DNA of 64,000 nt, taken from NCBI GenBank assembly GCA_038373885.1, contig JAWZYV010012522.1, forward strand, positions 222,778 through 286,777, read 5' to 3'. Below the pieces are notes generated by a model. The model saw only the letters and a program-made list of their open reading frames with translations. It did no database searches and was not told the DNA's origin. A program made the position numbers and the translations under genes. This DNA is from Cheiracanthium punctorium. Taxonomy: Eukaryota > Arthropoda > Arachnida > Araneae > Cheiracanthiidae. Positions 24,801-39,800 of this stretch are shown here, one piece after another; position 1 is the first letter of the stretch; every line of letters begins with the position of its first letter.

Positions 24801-27800
24801 GTTAAAATGTTTAATATCTTATAACATTATTTATTTACTTATATCTTATAACATATTGTAATCAAGATTGTTTTTACCAGTAATGAAGTTTCACATTTAA
24901 ATTTAATTCTGTTATGCATTCAATTTCTTAACTAAATAAGAGAATAACATATTCTGGCTTTGTTGCAAAAAATGCTCATATTTATAATTTTTAGCGCAAA
25001 GATCAACATTAATTAAAAGTTTTTTTTTATAATTCACATACAATGTAAACCATCCTTACTTCTATTCAGTGGAGGCTTGTATATAGAGACTGTAGAAATG
25101 CAGCAAATCCTACATTTTTCCCCTTTATCCTTTCTTAATACTTGTACCTTACATATTCATTAAGCCTGAAGTCATAGGTCAGTCACATATCAATAACAAA
25201 AATTGCCCCCAAATATAAAAATATATAATATTTACAGAAATTTCTCCTAAATTAGTATTTATGCAAGTGATCCTAAAGCAAATGCCTTACTCTTTCTTTA
25301 GGAAATCGATTCTACTCCTCTTTCTGCACTTCATAGCAATGTCCTAGATTATATAACCTACATTGGATGCTCACTTTCTTGCATTGGATATTTTCTGATC
25401 ATCATGACTTTTGTGTGCTTTAGGTAATTCTTTAAGATGTTTTGAATATTATTTCTTCATTAAAACTGACATCAGATGCATGGATATGGATTTCAAAATT
25501 TTGACCTTTGAAAAAATATTTTGGCTGTAGTATCTGAAATCCTCATTTCTTTTGGATTATTTATTTATTCTGTATTTTGTACATATGTCTTCTATATTAC
25601 CATTATTAGATGTGTTAATGCAGGTATGGGCAACCTTTGACAAGTTGCAGGTCAAATTTCAGGATGTTAGTGAAGTCACAGGCTGTATAATTGGGATTTA
25701 TATTGGAGTCTGAATGGTTTATATGGGTTTTGATAAGTTCCTCCGGCCGGATCAAAAGCCTTGGCATAGCACATCTGACCCACGGACCAGAGGTTGTCTA
25801 TATGTGTATTAATGTAATAACTTTTTTTTTAAACAATCTTATTTTAAATGTAAAGTTTCTGTTTTAAATTTCTATACACCAAAAACAGTAAGCCACTTAT
25901 ACCTTTATGTTATATAAATGATTAGTTGTGTTTTATTTATTTAAATTAATTTTAATTCCATTGTCATGACAAGAAATATTGTATTAATATATGTACAATC
26001 AAGAGTTGATAGATGTATTGACACTTTCTAATGCTATGAAAAATATTCCAAAATCAATTTGGTGGCTTTTTTCATAACGCTATGAAAAAAGACACCAAAT
26101 TCATCCATTTCTTAAATGGCTGCAGTCCACTTCTCATAGCAGTCTTCTGAATACCTCTATTATTGAATTCCTGTTTGAACTCACTTTTTCTATGAAAGTC
26201 GGCCTTTGATTAAAAAAAAAATATATTATTATTGAATCCTTTTTAATTGGATTGTGGCTATAAACATAAGATTCATAAATAAAGAAATAAAAATTATAAA
26301 AATAAACTTTTTAAGTGCAGTCAGTTGGAAGTAGAAAATGTACTTCCTTTTGATTAAAAAAAAAAAAAAATTCAGACTAATTTTGTCTGATTAAAACTAA
26401 ATGAATATTTTTTCTTCATTTCAATCCTAAAAATATTTTAATGTACTTTTTTAGACTAGGAAAACAAAAAGCATTTTAATGGGTTAAAACAAAAACATGT
26501 GCCATAGTTATTGCGTTATATGAATAAAAGTTTATTTTGATGGATATATGATGCAATCCTGTTATGAATCATCAATGGATCTGATTCATCAACAGACTAA
26601 ATCTTTTTTAGAGTCAAAATCTGCTGTTAAAAGTTAAAATAACTTTTGTTTGGATTTCATAAAATTATTTTATTGTAAAATTTGAATGTTTGGATGGATT
26701 TGGATGTTGAGGGGGGGGGGGGGGGGAAACGTCAGTAGATAGTATGCAGCAGCGTATAATATGAATTGAATAAATTCTCAACCTTTTTCATAAATTATGA
26801 GCTGGAAATTATGGTATGGTTGATATCAAAGCTAATTGAATAAAAATGGCAAGGCAATAAATAATATTTTCTTACTTATATGGACACTTTTTTAACAAAA
26901 ATCCTCAGACTCCTCTATTTCATAGAACTTGTGTTGGGAATAAACTTTTTGAAGCCTTAGTTTTAGTAAATTAAGATTTAAAATTCCGTAGTAACTATGA
27001 CTAAAAGTGGTGCCGTAAAATAAACCTTTTCATTATTTTTCTAAAACACAAATAAATTCGATAATGGAACTAAAATAAACATCTTAAGGCTTAGTGATGG
27101 TATAGATTTAAAAAGTGGTACATTGCAGTTGTGGCTTTTCCTAAAAATTTGCAAAAACCCTAAGAAGTCCGAGTGAAAAAGAAAATGCACTTCAAAGGAA
27201 CACACTTATTTATGAGGAAACAATTCATTTATTAACATATTGCATCAATATCAGACTAATACACCAGAGGTAACAATTATTTACAACTTAAACAAGCACT
27301 TACAAGACATCATAAGATTTTTAAATCTTTACCGATCCATAAATTGTTTCCACATTTTTTCTAAATCTCGAATATAATGTATTAAAATAACATTTTACGT
27401 AACAAATATTACTAAATTTCAATTATCTTCCGACATAAAACTTATTACTGAACATACTGATCAATTTTCATGAGGCACGCTAGACCCCAATTTCTAATCT
27501 TTTAACATCCTTCTCTCTAAATCGCAGAATTAAAAATATTAATCTTAATAGCCTTTATTAAGCCCATAATTAATCAACCCAAGCTATATTACTCTAAAAT
27601 TGTTACTAATAATGCCTTTAATAAATCTTAAGATTTAACACACATACCAAACTTAACACCTCATGTTACCCAAAAAAATTTAAGTGGCTGACAAAAATAA
27701 AAAAATAAATAAAATAAATATTAGTTTAAAAGAAGCATGCATAAAAAGGACTTAGCTAGGTTATAGCAGCATTAACAACAGCGAGGGCCCTCCCGTGTAG

Positions 27801-30800
27801 ACGTCTAGGTCATCTCGTACACATCTTTACAAATGTTATCTCTTTCGTAGCCGTGTCTCCTCATCGTCTGGATACCTCGAGTCCAAGCTTGAAGAGAGAG
27901 CGAGTGGCGTCTTCCAACGGTATTTATTGCGATCATCATACTCTCGTACCCGACTTGGATTGCTGTAACGAAATATCGGCCATGGAGTCGATGTTTAAGT
28001 CGGCACTCTTTATTGACTTCGTAATTACGGTCTCAATAAATTACTTTGTAAAGAACAATGTGTATATTTTACTAAACGTATATTCTTTGCACTTCCACTT
28101 GAATGTAATAACTCCTTATTAAAAATTTGCAAGATGTAGAACACATTGTGAACGGCCGTAAAATTTCTTGTTCCTTGAATCTGGCAATGTCAAAGACGCA
28201 GGAACGCATGTATCTGCCGAGATCGTAACGGCTCCAAAAGAAAATGGCTACCCAGTAGCGATTGTTGTAAATGAAAAGAAAATTAGTAAAAAATTAGAAA
28301 TGATAAAATTTTTTAATGTTAATATATTGTTTAAGGGAACTAAAAGATCGTTATAAAAACTTTTTTGTCAGCCACAAAAATTATTAAATACAAAATTAAT
28401 TATCATAACCATTAAAGTAGTTTTCAACATATGTGTAACCCATCATGAAAGAACTATATCAGATATTTCACTTAGAAAAATACGTATCTGTCATTTAGCG
28501 CGCAATTAATGACAAGCACATGAATCTCTAAATTACAAATCCAACTGACACAATTCCCTCATAATGTCCCAACATACCCAAAAACTTAATTTCTCTGGGC
28601 AAAAATTATTTTAAATATAAATTTCTTTAATTATTTTCATTTTTTCAAATCAGAACTTTTAATACAAGAAAAACCCGTTAATTTTCCACTTAGTCTAAAT
28701 GTTATTTATTCTTTACGACATAACACTTGTAAATAAAATGGTGTTTTTGAATTTTAGAGAATGGAGAAACTCTGTGAAGAATAAATCCTTATTCAACTAC
28801 TCAATATCTCAATTTATATTTCTCCTGGCATTCATGCTTGGTATAAATCAGACAAGTTCGAAAGACCTGTGCAAAGTGTCAGCCATTCTGCTGCATTATT
28901 TTCTACTTTCTTCATTTGCGTGGATGGTTGTGCTTGCCTATACAGTCTACCTCAGCTTAGTGAAAGTGCTGGACACTTACATTCCATGCTTGATTCAGAA
29001 ATTCATGGCTTTTGCTTGGGGTATGTATTTATAAAAATGGATTAAACTTGTTTAAAGTATAATCACTCCAAGAATTAAAATGTAGCAAAAGCACATATTT
29101 TGTAGGAACATTAATTAATACACGGCACCACAGATTGTATGGTGATTAGCACATTGCTCTCTATGGTTATGGGCTCAGGTTTATTTTCTGATTTGGGCTT
29201 GGTTACTCGACTGCCTCCTTCATAGAGGGCAAAGTTGGCTGCGTACTAGATGCCCCCATAATAAAATGGTCAACACCTTAATCCTTTGTTGTGTTGAATG
29301 CTTATAAAGTGCCTGCTCTTGAAAAAAAAATATATATATATTAATGTATAAACTAATATATATATATATATCCATATATATATTAATGTTATAAAATGTT
29401 ACTTAATCCAGTAACATTTTTACGGAAGATACGTCTAAAAAGTTCTAATGTGTTGTCATCCAAAATTTAACCTTCTGACTCTGGCGGTACAACAGTTGTA
29501 CCAAAATATAAATGTGACTAAAGAACGGCACTGGTACAATTGCCGTACCCAAAACTTCTTTCCCCTCTTGTGTCGGGAAATCCATTCACCCTTCATGGAA
29601 GATGGATAAGAAATTTCTGGAGGCGGGAATTTCTTTTCTTATACTCCAGGAGACTAAGGTGGGTTTGTAGATGATTGACTGGGGAGAAAGTGATAGTCAA
29701 TTGAGCGGGGTTCTGTATTCACATTTACATTTTGTTTGAGTACTTGTGTAGTCAGTAATATCTGCCCCCACCTGCCAAACAAAAGGCGTAAGGCGTGCTC
29801 TTCAACTCAAAAGTAGGGGAAAGCAGTCTTACAGATTCTGTCGTTTTCTGGGTCAAAAATCCTCTACAGTAAGCCGCGGCGAAAAGGTTAAAGGCTGGCA
29901 GTATAAAAAAATAAAGCAGCAGTGAAGAAAATAACTCTAAATACCTACACATTCTGTTAAAACTAGGTAGATTTTAATTAGCATAAGAATGAGTACACAC
30001 ATTGCACTACAAGCAGGCATCAGAACATTGTAAAAGTGTGTCGGAAAAGAAAAAAAAAATGTTTTCAATTTAAACTTTCTACACATGTAGAAAAAAAGTT
30101 TGCACACAGAATTTTGACTAACCGATTCGAGAAAAACTCTATTACTACCACAGAGATACAATGCAATCTAGGAATATGAGACTAAGCACAGGAGGGAGGA
30201 GGAAAACCTTGATAATCGAAAACACTGATGATCTTCGGTGTATGTGAAAGGAGAAACAAATGCAAATGTGGGAGTCTACCATGTGTTAGTTAACCCTTTG
30301 AGGCGCAACCCTTTCCCAATGCTGAAAAAAGGGCAGCCGTTTCCATCGCTCGACTTAACGACCAGCAAGATGGCGCACGATCGAAACATTCATCGCGTGC
30401 CACAGATCTAGATACCCTTTTTTGACGACAGCTGGCTGTGCCAAGGATCTCTAGATCTATAGCACGCGATGAACATTTCGATCGTCCGCCATCTTGCTGG
30501 TAGTTAAGTTGAGCGATGGCAACGGCTGCCCTTTTTTCAGCGTTGGGCAATCCATCCAGCTGTTCTCGCATTCTTCCGATTTTTCAGCAGATGTCAGTGC
30601 TGTTAAAAAGAATCGTGACCATTTTTTGACGGGAAATGGCGTGCTAAAAAGTGAAGGATTCTCGTGGAGCTATGTCACCCGCAACTATTTTTATGGAAAT
30701 CAAATCTATTCTTTGTGACTGGCAACAGTCAAAGCGTCAGAGTTGGGTGTTCCCAGAGCGGGAACACTGCACGTTCAGTGCCGTAACTTGGGTTTACGAG

Positions 30801-33800
30801 GCCCAGGGGCGAGAGTGAATATGGGGGCCCTTTTAATCTTATATTTGATAGATATGTATACATATTTGATAGTGGTGGTTCTCCTTAAATTAAATTGGTG
30901 ATATAGTACCTTCGTAACATTTCTATCAATTTTAAACAGTTTCCTATTGAAGTTTGGTTCAAGTGTCAAGTCATACAAAGTGTATGTTCTTCACTCCCTT
31001 ACCACACACTATACATATATGTGAGTTGCAATAGTCGTACACCCCTCCCCCATTAAAAATTTCTGGCTACGCTACTGCACTTATTACAATAAATTTCTTT
31101 ACCTTGTTAATTATTAATTCCTTGATTTGTCTTCCTTTATAATTTTTGAAAAAGGAAGTTTTTCCTTTTTAATTTCAGAAAACTCAGTTGCTGCTCAAAG
31201 TTTCATATATATATATATATTCTTTTTTAATAGTTAACCGCAAGTATTTCCAATATGAAAGAAAAGTGCGGTTTTGGAATCTGTTTCAAAAATTTTTCAT
31301 TTAAAGACACACCCCAAAACAAATTATGTGTATACTTCTCTCTTTCTCTTTTATGTATGTATGCATGCATCTCTATATATATATATATATTATAAAAGTT
31401 CGCGAATAAAGAAAAGAGAAATTGAATAATACAAAAGCTCATCTTAATTTAATGAATTTAAAAAAACTAGTTAACTAGATGAAGTTTATCAACAAGGTTT
31501 TAAAGTTCTTAGTGATGTTAAAAATTTTTAAACTAAAATCAATTTCATAAAGAGTTATCGCAAGGCTAGAATATAATTTTGCGATTATAGACCTGTTGCC
31601 TTTTATTAAGATTATACTACTGAATTTTTCATTAATTTACTCAGAAAAGAGAAAACACAAAAGAAATAAAACTCTTGCCTTTAAAAATTTTTATCGGATA
31701 ATAGCAATATTTATATGTTGCAAAGTTCATTCATATTAAAATTCGTTATTTATCAATAATAATATATTCAGAGTAAATGTTTACTAAACTATAAACGTTG
31801 TAACATTCTAATCTTCCATGACACTGCATGTAAAAGTAAATATACATTTTATTTTCATACTTTCGTATTAAAATATTTAAAAGTTATCAAGTTAAACGAA
31901 TATCAATTTCAGAAATAGCTATCTCAAGGCTAGGCTTCGATAAATTTTTTAATAAATAAGCTTTGTGTTCAAATATGAAAATTTTAATGCTATTTATATT
32001 TGTTTATTCGAAACTAATAATTCGAAAAATAAAGTACGAGATAGAAAAATGCAGAAATACTGAAAAATTAAGACATGTGATATATTGATACAATTAATTA
32101 TATATTTTCTTTTGTACATACAATGCCATGCTATATGAAATGATATGATTAAAAGTAATGAAATATGAATTAACCTTTTAAGAATTCCATAATTTGTTGC
32201 AAAGTATTTTCATCTTCTAATGTTGCATTTCCAGACGCTGAATTTTCTGCATTATGCACTGAGTCAAGCATTCAGCTAAATTAATATTGTCGCTGAATTT
32301 TACTTCCGAATCATTTACAACATTTTAATCTGAAGTCGCAAGACAATTTATTTACACTTTCCAAAAGCATCCGTTTTAAAAAGCCACAAAAGCCTTGGGG
32401 GGGAACAAATGGATTTCAATGTCAAACAACAAAAGATATAATTGCTGTCCAGTCCACTAATGATTTGTGGAAGTGGAAATCGGGAGTCACTCCCGTTTCA
32501 CCATGAAAGATGCTGGTAAACACATGTTTCTAAACCAGGGGTTGTCACCACATAATGAATGACCAATGTCGTAAGGTCAGAAAACTTTCTTTTAGATGGA
32601 TGCCCATTTGTGTATCGTTAACAACTTTTTTAACTGGTGTTATCTATTTTGACCGGAACCGCCAAAAGAACAGATTTTCAGACCTTGTTAATTACATCGT
32701 CAGAGTAGGACAAAAATTTCCTTACATTTGTTAAAACGATGGATAGTTTCACACACGGACGTAGCTATAGCTTTCACATGGGGGGGGGTCCAGCGAGGGC
32801 ACCATAAGGGGCCCCTTTTGCCGTTCTTCAACCAAAAAGAGGCCCCCTGGATTGGCGCCCTCTGAAATTTTTTGAAGGGGGCCCCTGAATTTTAGGGGGC
32901 ATTTGCTCCCCCCCCCTTAAAATTCAAGAAAATTCAGATATCACCCATTTGAAAATAGTATTTTCTACAATGGGAAGCATTTTGTCCCCAATGTTACATG
33001 CCATTTTACGCCAGTGGCACCCAGTCAACAGTTTCACAGGGGGCCCTAAACCAAACTCCTTTTTTAATTTTTATCTTTTCACACAGAATGAAAATTTCAA
33101 CGATTTCTTTCAATTATGCCTCATCACGGCACAGTGGCTATGTCACTGAAAATGGTAGACAGCCGATGTGTGAAGGTACTGGGTCCGGGTCCCATCGCGC
33201 GGCTATCGATCTAACGGTCTAGAGTTTTGGTAAGTTTTTTTCCAGATGTAACGTAAATACCCGATACAACCCCTTAGAAAGTCCTCCTACAAAGGCACCC
33301 CTCATCCTTGGCAGATTGCCCAAGCGTAGCGTTGCCATAATCACACAAACAAACATCTTTAAATTATATAAGTTGAATGATAGTTTTATTACAGCTCTGC
33401 ATCTCTGAGAACTAAAACATCGGTCTTTCTATGTACAGTGTTCTTTGACAGTATACCACAGTTATATTCAAATGTCATTTATTTCATCTTTCGCCGTGGA
33501 AGGAGAGAAATATTGGAACTGGACCACTCACGGACGTAGCTATAGCTACCACATTGGGGGGGAGGGGTGTCCAAACCAGAAGGGTGATTATGCCCTACCC
33601 CACCACCACCACCACACCCCGAAATTTTTGGACTGGCTAGTATAAGCTCTATGTCGTGGAGAAATTCTGTTTATTTATTCTCAATTTACATCATATTACC
33701 CCATACCTAAATGTTTTACACAATTTTATTTCAAATACTAAATATAAATTTAATAATAATTGAAATTTTCTTAATGTGAAGCACACATGAAATAATGTTA

Positions 33801-36800
33801 TTTGAAAGTTTCAAGTAAATTATTAATTTGAATTTATTTACTTATTTATTAATTATGTACTAACTGGAATCTACTGGGTATTATGAACTGTTGACTGGGT
33901 ACTTATTTATTTATAATTTATTTATTAATTATGCTTAAGTATATTACACATTAAAGAAATTATAAATAAGTATTATATGCATTTAAGATTTTTTTTATTT
34001 TGGGGAGTGGGGGGGGGCTTGATTAAGGATTTGGATTAAAACTTCGTGAGAAGCTAGAAAAGAGATAAGGGGATATTTTTCAGGAAATACACTTGTTTGA
34101 TACATAAAAATTATAATAAAATGTTATCAGAGGGAATGAAAAAAAAATTTCAAACTCTGATTTTATTATTAGATTTAAAACAGGAATAATAATCAACAAC
34201 ATGTTTTAATATGTTTAAAAATGTTTTATAACAAAATGATTTTGTATAATAATAAAATGATAAAGCTGTTCAAACTATCTAACCTCTAAAAGTATCTGAA
34301 AAACTGAAGGATATTGTAATAATCATTCTGAAACATTTTTCAGCTTTTTCACATAAAATATTTTACTATTTAAAGCCAGGTATTTTGTTTATAGTTTTAA
34401 TAAAATATTTAAAACTAATATAAATTTTCTGAGTATGCTTAATAAGAGTTGTATTAAGATACCAAGTCATAGTATTATAAAAGAAATTAGGATTTATTAA
34501 TTAAAATTCTGCTATAACTTGGCCGAATATTTGGGCAAACCACTGTTCGTTGCTTCACTAAATAATCAAATGCATAAAAATGCAGAAACACAAAAATGCA
34601 TAAATATATTTAATATTCATAATACATTTATTTTGAAAATGCTAAGAGAATACATATAATTTTCGGAGTGTTTCAGATATAGCTGAGAAATTTTCATTAA
34701 ATATGCAAAAAAATAATTAGAGCTGAAATGATTAAATGAAAAAATTGATTTTCCAAAATGTACTTATGTTTTTTTTTTCTTTTTCCTCTAATCACTTTTC
34801 TTGAAATATGATAAAATCGATTCACATTTTCTTTTAGCGGACATGATTCAAGCCTGCCAACAAACTGCGTTTACACTCAAAGAAAGAACTAGACTGAAAA
34901 AGTAAATGCGTATTTCGTGGTATGGGCTAACTATTGTGATTGTGATCCTTTTCTCAGAATAGAAAAAGGGGGCGGAATAGATATAACTGACGAATTAGGC
35001 AATAAATCGTTTGTCTAGGGGGCAACAGTATGGGGCTATAAATTTCTTTCTCCTCCACCAGGTTCCAAGCTTTTTAGTGTCTTGAAATTCGATAGCAATT
35101 TCATTGTCTGTGCGTGCTTTACAATAGTGTAAGATAGGAAGCAAACTTTTTATGTTAAGAGTTTCTATTCAATGCTTCTAGATAACCAAAGACCTCCAAT
35201 ATAAAAGACCAAAGACCACCCATCTTTTTTTTCTCGTTGATGTTGTGAAAGTCGCAACTAAAAGTGAAAAATAATATTTCTCTGGACAGCTAATTTTCAC
35301 CCATACTATGCTCCGAATAAATATTGCTCAACTATACGAATATAATAATACCTGATACAGACAAATTTAATTACATTTTTAGCTATGGTGAGTAGCTGCC
35401 TAGTCCAAGGTGGCGTAGTTTTCTAACGAATTATTCTACCATACCTTGGGTCTGGGCTCAATACCCGGCAATAGCTTTGGGTATCTGTGATGCCTTGTTA
35501 GGGGTAATGGCGGTCGCCCATTGAGTGCCCCTTCACAAACGCCTATAGCTTTTGGCGGCCGCCAGTAAAGGCTTAATGTGCCAGTGTCGTGCCGTTAAAA
35601 AAATAAAATAAAAGAAGAAGAAAAGGATGAGTATATTAAAGCAAAATTCATACCTCCTTCTCATTAAAAAAATAGTGTAATTTTTTAACACAATTAAATG
35701 ACATCAGACACTTTTAAAAACTCAGAATATCTCTTTACAAACTGTAATGTATAAATCTTGGAAGCTTATAAGGATTATGAAACATTCAGAAAAAGAATGA
35801 CACGCTTACAGTATTTTGTAATATGTTTTATAAATGAATAGCACTACAGCCAATTTTGCAGTGCAGTTTTTCTCTGAATAGCTATATGAAATGATATGAT
35901 TAAAAGTAATAAAATATGAATTAACCTTTTAAGAATTCCATAATTTGTTGCAAAGTATTTTCATCTTCTAATGTTGCATTTTCAGACGCTGAATTCTCTG
36001 CATTATGCACCGAGTCAAGCATTCAGCTAAATTAATATTGTCGCTGAATTTTACTTCCGAATCATTTACAACATTTTAATTTGAAGTCGGAAGACAATTT
36101 ATTTACACTGTCGAAAAGCATCCGTTTTAAAAAGCCACAAAAGCCTTGGGTGGGGAACAAAGGGATTTCAATGTCAAACAACAAAAGATATAATTGCTGT
36201 CCAGTCCACTAATGATTTGTGGAAGTGGAAATCGGGAGTCGCTCCCGTTTCACCATGAAAGATGCTGGTAAACACATGTTTCTAAACCAGGGGTTGTCAC
36301 CACATAATGAATGACCAATGTCGTAAGGTCAGAAAACTTTCTTTTAGATGGATGGCCATTTGTGTATCGTTAACAACTTTTTTAACAGGTGTTATCTATT
36401 TTGACCGGAACCGCCAAAAGAACAGATTTTCAGACCTTGTTAATTACATCGTCAGAGTAGGACAAAAATTTCCTTACATTTGTTAAAACGATGGATAGTT
36501 TCACACACGGACGTAGCTATAGCTTTCACATGGGGGGGTCCAGCGAGGGCACCATAAGGGGCCCCTTTTGCCGTTCTTCGACCAAAAAGAGGCCCCCTGG
36601 ATTGGCGCCCTCTGAAATTTTTTGAAGGGGGCCCCTGAATTTTAGGGGGCATTTGCTCCCCCCCCCCTTAAAATTCAAGAAAATTCAGATATCACCCATT
36701 TGAAAATAGTATTTTCTACAATGGGAAGCATTTTGTCCCCAATGTCACATGCCATTTTACGCCAGTGGCACCCAGTCAACAGTTTCACAGGGGGCCCTAA

Positions 36801-39800
36801 ACCAAACTCCTTTTTTAATTTTTATCTTTTTACACAGAATGAAAATTTCAACGATTTCTTTCAATTATGCCTCATCATGGCACAGTGGCTATGTCACTGA
36901 AAATGGTAGACAGCCGATGTGTGAAGGTACTGGGTCCGGGTCCCATCGCGCGGCTATCGATCTAATGGTCTGGAGTTTTGGTAAGTTTTTTTCCAGATGT
37001 AACGTAAATACCCGATACAACCCCTTAGAAAGTCCTCCTACAAAGGCACCCCTCATCCTTGGCAGATTGCCCAAGCGTAGCGTTGCCATAATCACACAAA
37101 CAAACATCTTTAAATTATATAAGTTGAATGATAGTTTTATTACAGCTCTGCATATCTGAGAACTAAAACATCGGTCTTTCTATGTACAGTGTTCTTTGAC
37201 AGTATACCACAGTTATATTCAAATAGAGTCAATGTATCTCTTATTACTGAGCAAGCGCCAGTATTGAAAGCAAGGATGCGGCCAGGATTTTATCCAGGGA
37301 GGTGCACCAAGATATACATAGCTACCTTACGTGGGACATTGAGGTATCATGTCGACCCGAAGGATGTTTGTGCGAAGTAGCAAAAAATAACAAACGAAAT
37401 GCCAATTATAACAAATGTATCCGTTTGTGTTTGTTTTCACAGTGTCGCGATGTCATAAATTTCAACATTTAGTGTGGTTCGGAACCAGGTCGCGTTCACC
37501 GACCTAATCATTCAGAGTTTTCCGTGGTTTTCTCCAAAACTTAGTGAAAATACGGATTAGGACCTCCTTAGAAAGACACCCACAGAGGTGCCGCACCCAG
37601 AGACCTTGATCCCTCTTGTAGATAATTGGCCTTAATCCCACAACACAACACATTCAACATTTAGTGAAACTTTTAAAATTTAATACTTTTTCGCAAAACT
37701 TTGAATAATTAATATTTTTGTATTCCATTAAATTTATTTACAGTTTTTGAATTCAGTTTGGAAACCAAGGTAATTTTTCGCCACCCCTAACACTGAGTAC
37801 CACTGCTTTATATGAAAGTTTCAGCTAATCGTGAAACTAATTTCACATTAGAGAGGAATTACAAAATGTATACTTTCATGTTATAAATACACACCCCATA
37901 CACCATGTTATAAATACCACTCCCATACCTTTCAGGTTCCACTCCCATACCTCATCGTGACCTGTGGATCAAGATGGCATTGTACATCGGTCAACCTTCT
38001 GATGTGGGCAAACATGCAGCTTCCATGAAGCTTCTTGTATTTTTTTAATTACCCATTAATTTAGAGCGTACTAAATTAATGTAATTGTTATAATTGAAAT
38101 AAAATTTTCAAAATTAACACAAACTTTTTTTTTTTTTTTTTTTTTTTTTACTGTTATACTTAAATGAGGCACGAAGCAAAAAGATGTTCGGCGAAAACTA
38201 GCATTTTGCGTAGACTAGGGGGGGGGTTCAAACCCCATGAACCCCCCCCCCCTTATATACGTCCGTGGTTTCACAGTTTTACCTTGAAAAGCGTTAAACA
38301 GATTTTCTATCAATCTATCTTATATGTGATAAATACCAATCTTTAGTCTAGTCATGTAAGAATATCATGAAATAAATAGAATTTAAAAAAGAAAAATAGC
38401 TATTGAAATATAATGTAATGAAAATTCTCTCAATTCGGACACAAGTTTTAATATTTAAAAGATGTTAACTATAATTCATACTGAATCACAATCACAATAC
38501 TTAAATGTAGGTTTTATGCAGTGGAGCACAGCATGGGTGCATATAAGATAAGAATAATTTTAGAGAGGGCTCTTGCATTTGTGGAAAGGGACTCATTTCA
38601 GGTTTTTAAATATTTTAGAACGAAAACAATACAAAACTACAAAAGAATTCAGAAAGCAGTAAAAATACTCATTTTGTAATCCCCACAGTGCTGAATGAAT
38701 TATTTTTTAAATGACATGAAGTACTTTCCAATCCTTATTCTTCTTTTTTTTTCCTTTTGAGAACTAAAAACCTTTGTTTTTTGAAATTTTATACAAAGAA
38801 CGGGCAAAAGTGAATGCCATAAATAAGTCATTGACTAGAAGTAGATTAGTTCCAAAACTTTCCTCACGCTTCGTCCCTTTTCTCATGGAACTTTATGCTC
38901 TCTCCATCTTAAATAATTACAAAATTATATTACTTGATGAAAAATCAATAAATTAGGCCCCACCATGGATGAGTGGATAAAACACTCAACATGCAACATA
39001 GTAAGATGGCTGAAGTGTGAAGGTCCTGGGTTCTGTCCTGCCGTTCGATATTTTGGACGGTTTTCTCCATTGCACTCCTTCTAAGCAGATAACTCGCGTA
39101 GCTTTACCTTAACACAACACAAGAGCATTAATAAATCACCAATATAGCTCTTATGTGTTCGTGATGTAAGTAGTATTATTTCTAATAAAAGCGTTTTCAA
39201 CCATTAATGGAGCACTTGATTTGTAAAAAATAAAGGTATTTTTTATTTCATATATTGAAGTAATTAATGGATTTTACATTCCAACTGAAATGTAGCATTT
39301 ATTTTCATCTTTAGTTGAGTGTTATTACAAATAATTATTGAATCATTTGTATAATGAATGTAAAAGAATGTACAAGTCGCTGATTATTACTCAAGTAGAA
39401 AGAAAGGAGGACCCAAAAATATTAAAATATTTTGCAAGAGGGGCTCAGACCATTGGTTTTTAGAGGGGAAAATTTAAAGGACATAGTGTCAATTTAAGTA
39501 GTTTGATTTTGAGTTTTAAGATATGCGAGAAAAAGCAGCTCTTGCCATTTAGCATTTGGAGTTTTGTATGTCATGCCATGCCATTCCTAATTTAGGTCCT
39601 CATTAAAGGAAAAAAAAAAAAAATCGAGCATTGACTTACTTAGCCGAGTACCCTTTTCTAGAAAAGGGTGGAAGAAAACTTCATATCTGTACTATGCGCA
39701 GTGGCTTACACAAATAGTGTGTGGGGGATTCAACTTCCCCCGACCTTTGCCCATGCATTTTTAACATAATGTCCGAACACTTTTAACATAACATTACTTC

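Larger units (their letters stand above)
16885..25301 (+). other. Receptor intron (GPS-TM1), 8.4 kb
   Basis: It contains two same-strand copies of the palindrome-rich repeat (17081-19034 and 22785-24454). Between them are a candidate LTR-like block (20241-20678), the tRNA-SINE foldback (21073-21930) and a short MITE (22228-22340). A degraded hAT-type end with G and C runs lies at about 19755-19905. Stretches 19035-19750 and 24455-25301 hold only AT-rich sequence and A-runs. Confidence 0.7.
25424..28757 (+). other. Receptor intron (TM1-TM2), 3.3 kb
   Basis: It holds the hAT MITE at 25621-25806, a hairpin at 26056-26101, a G17-type run at about 26711-26726, and the inverted-end element at 27684-28375. 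The rest is AT-rich with nothing recognised. Confidence 0.7.

Noticed and set aside
36749..37159. 136-codon open frame and its copy at 32998-33222
   Set aside because: They are part of the duplicated repeat unit. The frame length differs between copies because of single substitutions, and no motif is present.
32130..37224. LTR retrotransposon with 1.34-kb LTRs
   Set aside because: Copies lack TG...CA ends and the 2.4-kb interior has no gag or pol text.
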